Source: Bacillus cytotoxicus | GTDB taxonomy: Bacteria > Bacillota > Bacilli > Bacillales > Bacillaceae_G | Length of the DNA stretch: 64,000 bases | NCBI RefSeq assembly: GCF_023715645.1 | Contig: NZ_JAMBOP010000004.1 | Span: forward strand, 180,495-244,494 | Direction: 5' to 3' | Part shown: in pieces, positions 16,350-24,720 of the stretch | Layout: the number at the start of each line of letters is the position of its first letter | How positions within the stretch are numbered: position 1 is the first letter of the stretch | Notes under the pieces: model-generated | The model's database searches: none | What the model was told of the DNA's origin: nothing | Seen by the model: the letters and a program-made list of their open reading frames with translations, nothing else | Program-made: the position numbers and the translations under genes

Positions 16350-18002
16350 TTAAACACAAGCATAGATATCATTTGTTACAATAAGAGCATGTTTTTTAAT
16401 AAATGCTACAATCTCATCTAAACATTCAACTGTTGTATATGGAGAGATAGAAAAAAACTTAATAGTAGAAATCGGATGACGTCCACTTCCATTTATAACG
16501 TTAACTAAACAAGAACGAGTTGTATCACCTAAAAATATTTGATCTCGATTTTTTCCTAGATGATTAAATATTTCAATATTTAATTTGTTTGTTTCCTCTA
16601 TATTTTCTTGCGTTGATTTCCCTGTTCTTTCTTCGTTCCAATTCGCTTCACCATCCCCATGCATATAAAAGCGAAATGTCGTAATTGGACCATATGTGTA
16701 ATCATTCGTTATGGCTACTTGAGGTAAAGCTGTTCTTAATTTCTTTCTAAATAAAAGATTTACTCGAACATAATTTGCTAATATTTTTTGATATCCTTCC
16801 ACCCCAAATGCTAATAAATTTGCGTACATTGGAATAGCATTTCCAGACCGTGAGCACTCTAGTGTATAACCTGTATGATAACTACCGTATGCTCTGTTAC
16901 CGAGATAAGGTGTGTCATTTTGTTCTATGTCCATAGTAAGCAGATCATTATGATTTTTAACAATCCAAATACTTGTAGCATAAGGGGTTTGACCCAATTT
17001 ATGAAAATCAAAACATACACTATCAGCAAGATACATGTGTTTCATTTGTTCTTGTATTTGTTGCAAGGCATCTTTTACGAAAGGTTCAAATAATAATGGA
17101 TTCTGTTCAAAGTCATAATGATTAAAGAAACTATAAAAACCGCCCATTGCTGAATCAGCGTGAATGTAAATAGGGTTTAATTTGTATTTATCTTCTATTA
17201 ATGCAGCAACCTCTTTAATTTTCTTTATATTATCAATCGCAAATGTATCTGTTGTACCCATAGTTGCTAAAATATAAAGAGGAATGCCTCCTTTGTCGAT
17301 AACTTCTATAATCTTTTTCTCTAAATCTTCTATGTCTATAGAATTTGTATAAGGATCAGCTTTCACTTTAATTAAATGATTTGTGCCAATTCCTGTTGCC
17401 TCGGCCGATTTTAATAAACTATAGTGTGCATTTTCAGAAGCAAAACAATATACATTTTGTGGAACACCTTGTTCTTTTGATTGCGGAAAGCTTCTTGAAA
17501 TAGCTAAACGTAAACTTGATAATACACATCCTTGTCCACCCCATGTTGTATAACCACCACTATTATTTTGATCATAACCAATCAATTTCGAGAGCATAGA
17601 CACAACTTTCACTTCTGCTTCTGCTGCTGCAGGACCATACACATCCCAAACTCCATTACCATTTAATAGTGTCATGGTCAATGTGCCTAGTAATGATGGA
17701 ATGCTCGGAAGAGGTACAGCATTAGATAAATAATATTTATTCGGATACGGGTGTCCGTTCATAAATTGGTTTAGTTCTTCAATAACATTAGAGATACCAA
17801 TGCCTGTTTCAGGTATATGACTGCTATAAATTAATTCATTGTAATATTCTACTGATTTTTCCTCAATTTCCCCTAAGGTTGCTCGATTTTCATTTTTCAA
17901 ATGACCAAGATTGCTAACTATTTTTTTTATGGATTCCAAAAATAGTTCTTGTGTTTTTTCATTACCATCAGCACTTGGGAATAATTCTAAAATATCTTTC
18001 AT
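16350..18002 (-). CDS. PLP-dependent group II amino acid decarboxylase
   Basis: A 550-residue fold-type I decarboxylase of the glutamate/aromatic/tyrosine group. The PLP-binding Lys lies in CFDFHKLGQTP (about residue 327), a His stacking region in ASENAHYSLLKSA (about 193) and the Asp in YIHADSAMGG (about 281). It is longer than typical glutamate decarboxylases and closer in layout to bacterial tyrosine/aromatic decarboxylases. The product would be an amine plus CO2. Neighbouring this is an N-acetyltransferase gene in the same orientation. The amino acid substrate cannot be read from the sequence. Confidence 0.88.
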   Translation of the reverse strand: MKDILELFPSADGNEKTQELFLESIKKIVSNLGHLKNENRATLGEIEEKSVEYYNELIYSSHIPETGIGISNVIEELNQFMNGHPYPNKYYLSNAVPLPSIPSLLGTLTMTLLNGNGVWDVYGPAAAEAEVKVVSMLSKLIGYDQNNSGGYTTWGGQGCVLSSLRLAISRSFPQSKEQGVPQNVYCFASENAHYSLLKSAEATGIGTNHLIKVKADPYTNSIDIEDLEKKIIEVIDKGGIPLYILATMGTTDTFAIDNIKKIKEVAALIEDKYKLNPIYIHADSAMGGFYSFFNHYDFEQNPLLFEPFVKDALQQIQEQMKHMYLADSVCFDFHKLGQTPYATSIWIVKNHNDLLTMDIEQNDTPYLGNRAYGSYHTGYTLECSRSGNAIPMYANLLAFGVEGYQKILANYVRVNLLFRKKLRTALPQVAITNDYTYGPITTFRFYMHGDGEANWNEERTGKSTQENIEETNKLNIEIFNHLGKNRDQIFLGDTTRSCLVNVINGSGRHPISTIKFFSISPYTTVECLDEIVAFIKKHALIVTNDIYACV

Positions 18003-18457
18003 ATATACTCATCTCCCTATAGACATCTTTTTTCCATTTCTTTATAAGAGAGTAAAAAACTTAACAAACTTAGCAAAGTTAACAAACTAATAAAAACCGA
18101 CTGTTTAGCTCTGTTTCTTTGGCTCACCCTCCAATATTTACAATAAAACTCCATAAAATGTAATCACATAGAAAATTATATTTTTAATGGAAATTAAAGT
18201 AAAGATAGATATTTGTATATTATGTAAAAATATGTATTTCTCAAAGAAATACAGTTAATAAATTACTATTATCATTTGAATTTTTTGGATTTTATACCCG
18301 TATTTATTGAAGTTGATAAATATGTTATGGTAACTAGCCCTATATATGATGTTCATAAAGCGGTTCTATATTTTTTCAATTAAGTCAGATGCTAGTGCTC
18401 AATCATCTGCCATTCCCATATAAATAATGGAACTACACTATATATCGAGGTGAAATT
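18003..18457. other. 455-base AT-rich gap without a recognised gene
   Basis: Divergent region between the decarboxylase and CcdC-like genes. It is very AT-rich. The only structure seen is a weak CAGATG...CATCTG hairpin near 18388-18411. No convincing promoter match or reading frame was found. Confidence 0.5.
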
Positions 18458-18940
18458 ATGAATTCTGCTTCGTTTTACTCTATTGTGCTCCTAATTGCTG
18501 CGTTGGTCTTATGGCGCAGAACTCGGGCAATGTCTCATCCGATTAAAGGAAACGGAATCCGTCTTCTCGTCCCCATATTATTTCTACTACCTCCTAGTTT
18601 CGCCACAATTCTGAATCCAAATGTACATCTCGCTTACTGGGAATGGATTTGTGCAGTTATCCTTGGGATGCTTTTGTCAATTCCACTTATTTGGACCACT
18701 GGCTATGAAATCCGGTCCGATCAGCATATTTATGCTGTAAGAAACAAGAACTTTATTATTTCCTTTCTCATCATATTTGCTATCCGATTTTTACTTCGTG
18801 ATCGTTTAACATGGCTGGGTCCAGAAACAGAAATAGCACTATTTATGACTGTAGCGCTAGCGTATATCTTACCTTGGCGAATTATCTCTTTCATCAAATT
18901 TCGTCAACTATACAAATCCACATTAAAAATTTTTAATTGA
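18458..18940 (+). CDS. CcdC-family membrane protein (DUF1453)
   Basis: A 160-residue membrane protein with about five helices. The N-terminus (LIAALVLWRRTRAMSHPIKGNGIRLL) and DRLTWLGPETEIALFMTVALAYILPWR fit the CcdC family, named for its linkage to the thiol-disulfide protein CcdA in cytochrome c maturation in Bacillus. No CcdA gene is nearby, so this is probably a paralogue. The ribosome site is GAGGTG. A strong terminator follows. Confidence 0.82.
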   Translation: MNSASFYSIVLLIAALVLWRRTRAMSHPIKGNGIRLLVPILFLLPPSFATILNPNVHLAYWEWICAVILGMLLSIPLIWTTGYEIRSDQHIYAVRNKNFIISFLIIFAIRFLLRDRLTWLGPETEIALFMTVALAYILPWRIISFIKFRQLYKSTLKIFN

Positions 18941-18973
18941 AAGCAGGATTATCTATGCGTTCATTAAGAGAAA

Positions 18974-19009
18974 GCGGTGTATTCCATAAAGAATACACCG
19001 CCTTTTTTT
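18974..19009 (+). terminator. Terminator after the CcdC-like gene
   Basis: Perfect 11-base stem GCGGTGTATTC / GAATACACCGC, 6-base loop, then T7. Confidence 0.93.
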
Positions 19010-19059
19010 GTAACAAAACAGACAAATTCCCAAAAAAAGATGGCTTGTGAGCAAAGGAA

Positions 19060-19309
19060 AGGTGTGGTATCCTTTTCATTATTAAGACATATACAAGTTT
19101 TTAGACAACTATACAATGTCATGTATCACGAAGGGTTATTTCGCATAATCATGAAAGCGGAATCAAGATGTAAGATGTTTTCATACAAATCCTTGCTGTA
19201 AACATCTTAGGAACAAAATATGGTATCCTTCTCATATTTTAGATGTATACTACTGATATTGTAATGGGTTGTTACGCATGATTATGAAAGCGGAATCAGA
19301 TGTAAGTTT
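19060..19309 (+). repeat. Diverged tandem duplication in intergenic region
   Basis: Two related units: each starts TGGTATCCTT.TCAT (19068 and 19220) and ends with a CGCAT.AT.ATGAAAGCGGAATC block followed by A/GATGTAAG (around 19142-19176 and 19275-19305). Spacing between the units is about 150 bases. No reading frame is shared. The origin is unknown. Confidence 0.6.
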
Positions 19310-19439
19310 TTTTCAGCTATTCATGCAATCACTTCCTTAAAGGAAGACACAATGGGTACTACTGTGCACAAGGAAATCCCACCTATGAAACAAATGGCAT
19401 AGAAATTACTGAAGCCATCCAATTAATTGATAAATTATG
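19310..19439 (+). pseudogene. C-terminal remnant of an unidentified gene
   Basis: A frame open from about 19307 to the TGA at 19437-19439 encodes a protein-like tail (GYYCAQGNPTYETNG then IEITEAIQLIDKL) with no usable start. It looks like the end of a deleted gene. The family is not recognised. Confidence 0.4.
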
Positions 19440-19486
19440 ATTTAGGAAGATCATTTCCTAGATCACAAAAGGAGAGAAATATCGCT

Positions 19487-20875
19487 ATGTCTACAATAAA
19501 TGCAGATGTAAACATGGAAAAAAACCAGAAATACAGTGCTAAAAAAGCAGTACCTGTTACCTTACTGTTATTTCTATTATGTTTAGTAATTGACAATTCG
19601 TTTAAAATTATTTCTGTTGATATGGCAAAAGATTTTCACATTTCAGCAACAACAGTTAGCTGGCAAGCAACATTAGCTGGTCTTGTGATTGGAATTGGAG
19701 CAGTCGTTTACGCGGCTTTAGCGGATTCTGTTAGTATTAGAAAACTTTTTATCATTGGGGTTATTTTAATCTGCGTCGGTTCCATCATGGGATATATTTT
19801 TCAACACTCGTTTTTATTAGTTGTTATCTCACGAATTATCCAAACTGCTGGTTTAGCATCAGCTGAAACGTTATATGTAATCTTTGTTACAAAGCATTTA
19901 CCGGCAGATGAACAAAAGAAATTTTTAGGATTAAGTACAAGTAGTTTTGCTCTTTCACAACTTATCGGTGCATTAACTGGAGGTTATGTTTCAACATACT
20001 TCCATTGGACAACTCTATTTTTACTTTCTTTAGTAACAATTTTCACGCTTCCATTTATTTTAAAATATCTTCCTAAAGAAGAAGCGAAAAACAGTCATGT
20101 AGATGTATTAGGACTATTTCTAGTTGGAATCATTTCAGCGTCTCTACTACTTTACATTACAGATTTCAATTGGCTTTACCTAATCTTATTTATTGTTGCA
20201 ATTGCTTTATTCCTTACTTATATTAGCAAGAACTCAAAAGCGTTTATCGGAATTTCATTCTTCCAAAATAAACAGTTTATCTCATTGCTTGGCGTTGCGT
20301 TTATCATTTATTCTGTACAGCTAGCATATATTTTCCTATTCCCATTCTTGCTTGAAAAGATTTATGGCTTGCAGCTAGATACGGTTTCACTATTATTAAT
20401 TCCAGGCTATATAGCAGCGACTATCGTCGGGGCTCTTTCCGGAAAAGTTGCAAAGGTTATGGGAAGCAGACAATGTATTACACTCGCTATGTGCAGTATT
20501 ATGATCAGCTTACTATTAGGCGGATTCTTTATCAAAACTTCTGTTGTTGTATTCGTAATATCGATGGTTCTTTTCTCTAGTTCATTTGCATTCATGTATG
20601 CACCATTACTTGACTCTTGCATTTGTACAATCGATAAAGAAAAAACAGGAACAGCAATCGGATTTTATAATTTAACACTTAACGTTGCAATGTCAATCGG
20701 AATTGCTTACACAGCAGCAATGATGGACAATTCCGCAATGAAACAAAGCTTCTTCGGAATAGCAAACAATGTGGATACTACCATGTTTAGTAACATCCTA
20801 TTCATTCTCGTACTAGTTGCTCTATTCAGTTTAGCTCTGTACTGGGTATTAGTAGGACGAAAAACGACAAAATAA
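19487..20875 (+). CDS. MFS multidrug/tetracycline-type exporter (DHA family)
   Basis: A 462-residue major facilitator with 12-14 membrane helices, resembling drug:H+ antiporters of the TetA(L)/QacA side. Helix 1 carries LLCLVIDNSFKIISVDM, followed by the motif A-like loop after helix 2 (YAALADSVSIRKLFIIG) and motif C-like ALSQLIGALTGGYVS. The start is the ATG at 19487, since AAAGGAGAG lies 12 bases before it; the frame extends upstream to 19427 without a ribosome site. A terminator follows. The substrate is unknown. Confidence 0.87.
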   Translation: MSTINADVNMEKNQKYSAKKAVPVTLLLFLLCLVIDNSFKIISVDMAKDFHISATTVSWQATLAGLVIGIGAVVYAALADSVSIRKLFIIGVILICVGSIMGYIFQHSFLLVVISRIIQTAGLASAETLYVIFVTKHLPADEQKKFLGLSTSSFALSQLIGALTGGYVSTYFHWTTLFLLSLVTIFTLPFILKYLPKEEAKNSHVDVLGLFLVGIISASLLLYITDFNWLYLILFIVAIALFLTYISKNSKAFIGISFFQNKQFISLLGVAFIIYSVQLAYIFLFPFLLEKIYGLQLDTVSLLLIPGYIAATIVGALSGKVAKVMGSRQCITLAMCSIMISLLLGGFFIKTSVVVFVISMVLFSSSFAFMYAPLLDSCICTIDKEKTGTAIGFYNLTLNVAMSIGIAYTAAMMDNSAMKQSFFGIANNVDTTMFSNILFILVLVALFSLALYWVLVGRKTTK

Positions 20876-20887
20876 GTTTATTAATTT

Positions 20888-20917
20888 AAAAGGAGCTGAC
20901 TCATGTCAGCTCCTTTT
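20888..20917 (+). terminator. Terminator after the MFS gene
   Basis: Stem AAAAGGAGCTGAC / GTCAGCTCCTTTT with a 4-base loop, 13 bases after the stop codon. Confidence 0.9.
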
Positions 20918-20924
20918 CCTGCAT

Positions 20925-21150
20925 TCAGAATATCGAACATTGTCGAAGTGTCTTTATCCCGCATTAACGGGCAGTACAGGCCGGGGAATCACGGGGAAGA
21001 ATACTGCCCGTAAAAGCCCGATTGGTTCAACTAACCATCAGTGAAAAAGGCGTCACTGATGGAAGTTTCACTTTAAATCGTGTCGAAGCGCTGATATATT
21101 GCGAAAAGTGGTCGATATATTTGAAAAAGCGCCGATATATTAGTGAAGGT
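20925..21150 (-). repeat. ATATCGGCGC / TTCGACA repeat, copy 1, interrupted
   Basis: Read on the minus strand the order is AATATATCGGCGC, ATATATCGACC, AATATATCAGCGC, TTCGACACGATTTAAAG, then an inserted two-hairpin repeat, then ACACTTCGACAATGTTCGATA. The same order without the insertion is seen at 35505-35630 and 41048-41132, with a shorter relative at 31910-31978. Confidence 0.75.
20953..21077 (-). repeat. Two-hairpin interspersed repeat, copy 2
   Basis: Minus-strand TAAAGTGAAAC...GCGGGATAAAG. Hairpins: CCATCAGTG with CACTGATGG, and ACGGGCAGT with ACTGCCCGT. It is inserted within the ATATCGG-type repeat at its ATAAAG word. Confidence 0.8.
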
Positions 21151-21186
21151 TCGTTCATATGGCGTACTACCAACTACTTCTTTGTT

Positions 21187-21519
21187 TTAACTTGATTTCT
21201 CTGTAACCTTAGAGTGTTTACTTAAATACTCCTGAACTCCTGGAGAAATGTCAAAGCGATTCGGCCCCTTATATTCGATAGTAAAATTCTTACCTTCATT
21301 TGTTTCAAATGAGATATCATAACTATTCATTTTCTGATTGTAAGAAGTATCTTTGATTTTCGCATCTAAATCGAAGTATTTCGCAATATACTTTTCTGAT
21401 TCGGAAATGGCAGTTTGTTTTTCCCATGGCGTACCGTTCCATGTGAAATAAAGAAATAAAGCGGTAACGCCAATGAGCGAAGTTACTAGAATGGCTACTC
21501 TAGTTACGTTTTTCTTCAT
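21187..21519 (-). CDS. Membrane-anchored DUF3139-like small protein
   Basis: A 110-residue protein with an N-terminal membrane helix (about 7-26) and an extracytoplasmic domain containing the SEKYIAKYF, YDISFETNEGKNFTIEY and FDISPGVQEYLSK blocks of the DUF3139/YfjL-like family. The function is unknown. The ribosome site GGAGG is well placed before the ATG. The gene is flanked by repeats on both sides and has no partners. Confidence 0.72.
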   Translation of the reverse strand: MKKNVTRVAILVTSLIGVTALFLYFTWNGTPWEKQTAISESEKYIAKYFDLDAKIKDTSYNQKMNSYDISFETNEGKNFTIEYKGPNRFDISPGVQEYLSKHSKVTEKSS

Positions 21520-21541
21520 TTGAGTGATTCCTCCGTAAAAT

Positions 21542-21727
21542 GATATAAATTGATTTTAATTTCTTGAAATTTAAATCGCTACTATACATACTATAACATG
21601 AACTGTATTTGCTTGCTCTCTGTGTTTGAAACCCCGCATGTGGCAGGAAAAGGCCCTGACCGCTACTATGCACGGCCAGATGCTCTCACCCTCCCTAAAA
21701 AGAAAGAGGTTTTTAACTTATATGTAT
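21542..21727 (+). repeat. bcr1 repeat, forward
   Basis: Contains GCATGTGGCAGGAAAAGG, CCCTGACCGC and CACGGCCAGATGCTCTC. Ends (TATAAATTGATTTTAA, AACTTATATGTATAT) are degraded terminal repeats. The right end overlaps the last codons of the P-loop pseudogene. Confidence 0.85.
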
Positions 21728-22160
21728 ATCAGCCTCCCTATTATCCTTCAAAACAACAACCTTATCTCCATACTCCCCTAACATATACAAAATCTCCGCT
21801 TTACTCTTTCTTTCAAAATCCCTCGTCCACTTAAACATCTTCAAATACATGTTAAAACTTGGCTTATAGTTTGCCTTTTCGAAAGAGCCACATCTAAAAA
21901 AATGATGATGTCTGCATGTTGAAAGCTATGAGATACCCATGTATGATGGACACCTTCAATAATCCATGTATTAGAACTTGCGATATCATTTAGCTGCTTA
22001 TTTCTTTCTTCAGGTGTATTTTTTCAGACCTTTTCCAAACAACGTTGTCGAGCTCATAATACGGAATATGTAACTGTGAAGATAACATTCTTGCTAAAGT
22101 TGTTTTCCCGCTTCCGACAGAACCTATAATATGAATTTTATTAGGATTTTTGCTTTGCAT
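21713..22160 (-). pseudogene. P-loop kinase-like ATPase with two frameshifts
   Basis: Starts MQSKNPNKIHIIGSVGSGKT (Walker A near residue 12-20) and resembles the AAA/FlaR-type nucleotide-kinase-like proteins of Bacillus. A frameshift near 22020 (after ELDNVVWKRSEK) and another near 21860 (after LDVALSKRQ) break the frame; the other frames continue with VHHTWVSHSFQHADIIIFLD and NMYLKMFKWTRDFERKS. The last few codons fall in the bcr1 end. It is non-functional as it stands. Confidence 0.78.
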
Positions 22161-22278
22161 ACTTTATATACTCACTCCCATTAAACGCAAGTTCTTCATC
22201 TGTATCTGTGAAAAATCTAATGATCATCTGTTTATCCTTTTCAACATCGACACGACGAAATGTAAGCATTGGCATCAT
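22141..22278 (-). pseudogene. Truncated N-terminus of a GNAT acetyltransferase
   Basis: A 45-codon frame with AAAGGAA before the ATG. It encodes a GNAT-like beginning (LTFRRVDVEKDKQMIIRFF, then DEELAFNGSEYIKYAKQKS) and then stops; the acetyl-CoA-binding half is missing. Its end overlaps the start of the P-loop pseudogene by 20 bases, so a deletion probably joined two genes here. Confidence 0.6.
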
Positions 22279-22371
22279 TTCCTTTCATCTCATCTCATAC
22301 TTAAGTTAATCGTATAATATCTTTCATTTCCGCAAAATGAGCCAAAACTTTAGGATACATATAAGAAATCC

Positions 22372-22866
22372 TTATGAATCTTGCAAATCACTATTGTTTT
22401 CAATCGTTTTTCTCAAATTTCTTTCGTTTAAGCCCTTTTGACAAAAACCAAACTGCATTCCTCTTATTCTTTTCACACGATCCACTACTTGTCCTACATG
22501 ATAAGCGGTATGTTCAACAAGATGAAGAAGACTATGCATATCAATTTCTGTATTCCGTTTTACCGCTTTCGTAAACGCTCTTTTCCAGTTATCAAATATT
22601 TCTTTTATCATTAAGCATAAATCATATGATGTGATTTCTAAACGAGGAAAGTATTCTTCAATTCCTTCTTCAAACTTGATATCCGGATTCGAGTACCGAG
22701 CTGTATTTCTCTTTACATGCTCACAAATATGCAAGGCAATTCCACCAATCGAATTCATCTCCTGCTTCCACAATTCTTCAGTATTTAGACAATGAATTGC
22801 TTGAAGTAACTTCGGAAAATAATGATCACATATACGATGATATGTAATTTGAAAAACCAATTGCAT
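22372..22866 (-). CDS. DinB/YfiT-family protein
   Basis: A 164-residue four-helix-bundle protein. Candidate metal-binding histidines are in ALHICEHVKRN (about 46-51) and HLVEHTAYHVGQVVDRV (about 115-125), as in the DinB/bacillithiol-transferase-like superfamily. The biochemical role is unknown. It is the first of three DinB-type genes in this window; the others are at 57180 and 63735. Confidence 0.82.
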   Translation of the reverse strand: MQLVFQITYHRICDHYFPKLLQAIHCLNTEELWKQEMNSIGGIALHICEHVKRNTARYSNPDIKFEEGIEEYFPRLEITSYDLCLMIKEIFDNWKRAFTKAVKRNTEIDMHSLLHLVEHTAYHVGQVVDRVKRIRGMQFGFCQKGLNERNLRKTIENNSDLQDS

Positions 22867-22975
22867 GTCTATTCACCCCATATTCTACATAACATTTTAT
22901 TAAAACAATAATTTTCCATAAAATACATAATTATCATACAATTAATCTAATATTTTATCCAGAGGTGAAAAAATA

Positions 22976-23785
22976 ATGACCAGTAAAATACACGTATGGC
23001 ATACCGGGCAAGTGTACATCGATCAAGCGATGGCATTTCAAGAAAAAACGCGGCACCCAATTCCATATACTGGATGGTTCAGAAGTTCTGCTAAAAAAAG
23101 ATGGATGCCTGTTTCCGCATATTTAATTGAGCATCCAAAAGGATTCGTCTTAGTCGATACAGGATGGCACGAAGAGATGAGAACAAATCCGAAAAAACAT
23201 TTAGGCTGGTTCACTTCTACAATGTTTACTGGTACTTTACCAGAAGGACAATCCGTCGCGGAAAGACTGCAAGCGAAAGGAATTCAAAATAATGATATTG
23301 ATTATGTATTACTAACCCATCTCCATTCCGATCATGTAAGCGGGGTAAAGCACGTGGCAGGGGCAAAACAGATTGTAACGAGCGAACTAGAATGGAATGC
23401 CGCGCAAAAAGACGCTGGATACATCAGGTCAATGTGGGAAGGTGTTTCTATCAATCCGTTTCAGTTACACGAAATTCCGCACGGTCCTAACCGGTTAGGC
23501 TACGATGTATTTCAAGACGGTTCTCTCTATATGGTATTTACACCTGGTCATAGCAAGGGATTATGCTCTGTACTAGTACAAACAACGAAAGGCTGGGTAC
23601 TATTAGCAAGTGATGTTGGCTATTCAGAAAGATCATGGGAACAAAATGTATTGCCTGGGGTAACGGCTGATAAGGCTGCTGCTCAAAAATCGTTAGATTG
23701 GGTTAGAGCATTTAGGAAAAGAGAAGATTGTGTCCAAGTCATAGCAAATCATGATCCTGATATTCAGGAGCAAGTGATAGAATAA
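22976..23785 (+). CDS. Metallo-beta-lactamase-fold hydrolase, N-acyl homoserine lactonase-like
   Basis: A 269-residue MBL-fold protein with the zinc motif THLHSDHVSG (about residues 115-124), an earlier VLVDTGWH, and later metal ligands in FTPGHSKGLCSV and ANHDPD. This combination is used by the AHL lactonase group (AiiA/AttM), which opens acyl-homoserine lactones. The enzyme activity is inferred; it is a paralogue, not AiiA itself. The start has GAGGTG upstream and a terminator follows. Confidence 0.83.
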   Translation: MTSKIHVWHTGQVYIDQAMAFQEKTRHPIPYTGWFRSSAKKRWMPVSAYLIEHPKGFVLVDTGWHEEMRTNPKKHLGWFTSTMFTGTLPEGQSVAERLQAKGIQNNDIDYVLLTHLHSDHVSGVKHVAGAKQIVTSELEWNAAQKDAGYIRSMWEGVSINPFQLHEIPHGPNRLGYDVFQDGSLYMVFTPGHSKGLCSVLVQTTKGWVLLASDVGYSERSWEQNVLPGVTADKAAAQKSLDWVRAFRKREDCVQVIANHDPDIQEQVIE

Positions 23786-23787
23786 CA

Positions 23788-23826
23788 AAACCACACCATC
23801 GCTAAGTCTATAGCACGGTGTGGTTT
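23788..23826 (+). terminator. Terminator between convergent lactonase-like and YwaF-like genes
   Basis: Stem AAACCACACC / GGTGTGGTTT with a 19-base loop. Confidence 0.75.
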
Positions 23827-23831
23827 CTCGC

Positions 23832-24569
23832 TCAAATATTTCTCAATATTTTTTTGTTCATACTTCTTCTATTTCTACTAAATGGCATATACAAGAGTAG
23901 ACATGCAATAAACGCAACAATTTCTAATGAAATAATATAGTAAGGATAAGGACCTAACGCATCAAGTAATGAAGCTGTTTCTGGCTTATGCGCTAAAAAC
24001 ATATAGTTTCCACCTGTTTTATAATTTACGAATAAAATAATTGGTAGCAGTGCATTTAAAAATAACATCGTGCGTTTAATCGATTGAAAAGTTGGCCTGT
24101 ACCCTTCTACCCACGTCATAAAGAGCGGTGATAAAACGAGTAATGCATGTGCGATGAAATATTCTAAGAAGCGAAAATGCGGAAATGCATACTGTAAATT
24201 GGGGGTTAATAGGGCTTGTGATGCTCCGAGAATTCCTGTAAAAAAGACAATTTCATATAGCTTATAACTTTTCGTTATAATCATAATAGATGCCAAAAAT
24301 AAGCTAATCGTACATAACTCAAATGGCAATGATGTACCGAGCTGAAAAATCCCCGCCTTCACTTGCCATATGTCTAATCCAATTTCACTACTTATAAATA
24401 AAAAAGCAATTGTATAGCGAACCCTCATATTCCATTGCTCTTGACGAAGTAAATCTTGATATTGATATAGAAAATAAACTCCTAAACCAATAAGAAGAAG
24501 TACAATAACGTGTTGTTTCGAGTATGGGATAAACGGTTCTAATGGAGCTGCTTGAAAAAATGCTGCCAT
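23832..24569 (-). CDS. YwaF/TIGR02206-family integral membrane protein
   Basis: A 245-residue protein with about seven membrane helices. The blocks LPFELCTISLFLASI, ASQALLTPNLQYAFPHFRF, EYFIAHALLVLSPLFM and GGNYMFLAHKPETASLLD are characteristic of the TIGR02206 family (B. subtilis YwaF). The function is unknown. The start has AGGAGG upstream. It is single, and preceded by the HepT/MntA pair and a terminator. Confidence 0.85.
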   Translation of the reverse strand: MAAFFQAAPLEPFIPYSKQHVIVLLLIGLGVYFLYQYQDLLRQEQWNMRVRYTIAFLFISSEIGLDIWQVKAGIFQLGTSLPFELCTISLFLASIMIITKSYKLYEIVFFTGILGASQALLTPNLQYAFPHFRFLEYFIAHALLVLSPLFMTWVEGYRPTFQSIKRTMLFLNALLPIILFVNYKTGGNYMFLAHKPETASLLDALGPYPYYIISLEIVAFIACLLLYMPFSRNRRSMNKKILRNI

Positions 24570-24674
24570 GCTCCCACCTCCTTTCTACAATATTATTGTC
24601 AAAAAGAAAAGGCTCGTCAACTAATTTGCTTTCTCCAACACCAAAAACAACTACACTATCATGGATATGAATGC

Positions 24675-24714
24675 AAACCACAGCACCTCTAAAACTGTAG
24701 AGATGCTGTGGTTT
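24675..24714 (-). terminator. Hairpin after the hepT-like gene
   Basis: Sixteen-base stem AAACCACAGCACCTCT / AGAGATGCTGTGGTTT with one mismatch. It lies 7 bases after the hepT stop and separates it from the ywaF-like gene. Confidence 0.8.
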
Positions 24715-24720
24715 CACTTT

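Noticed and set aside
16350-18002. Glutamate decarboxylase for a GABA acid-resistance system with the antiporter at 53416
   Set aside because: The genes are 35 kb apart, and the decarboxylase has no specific glutamate decarboxylase signature that I can confirm.
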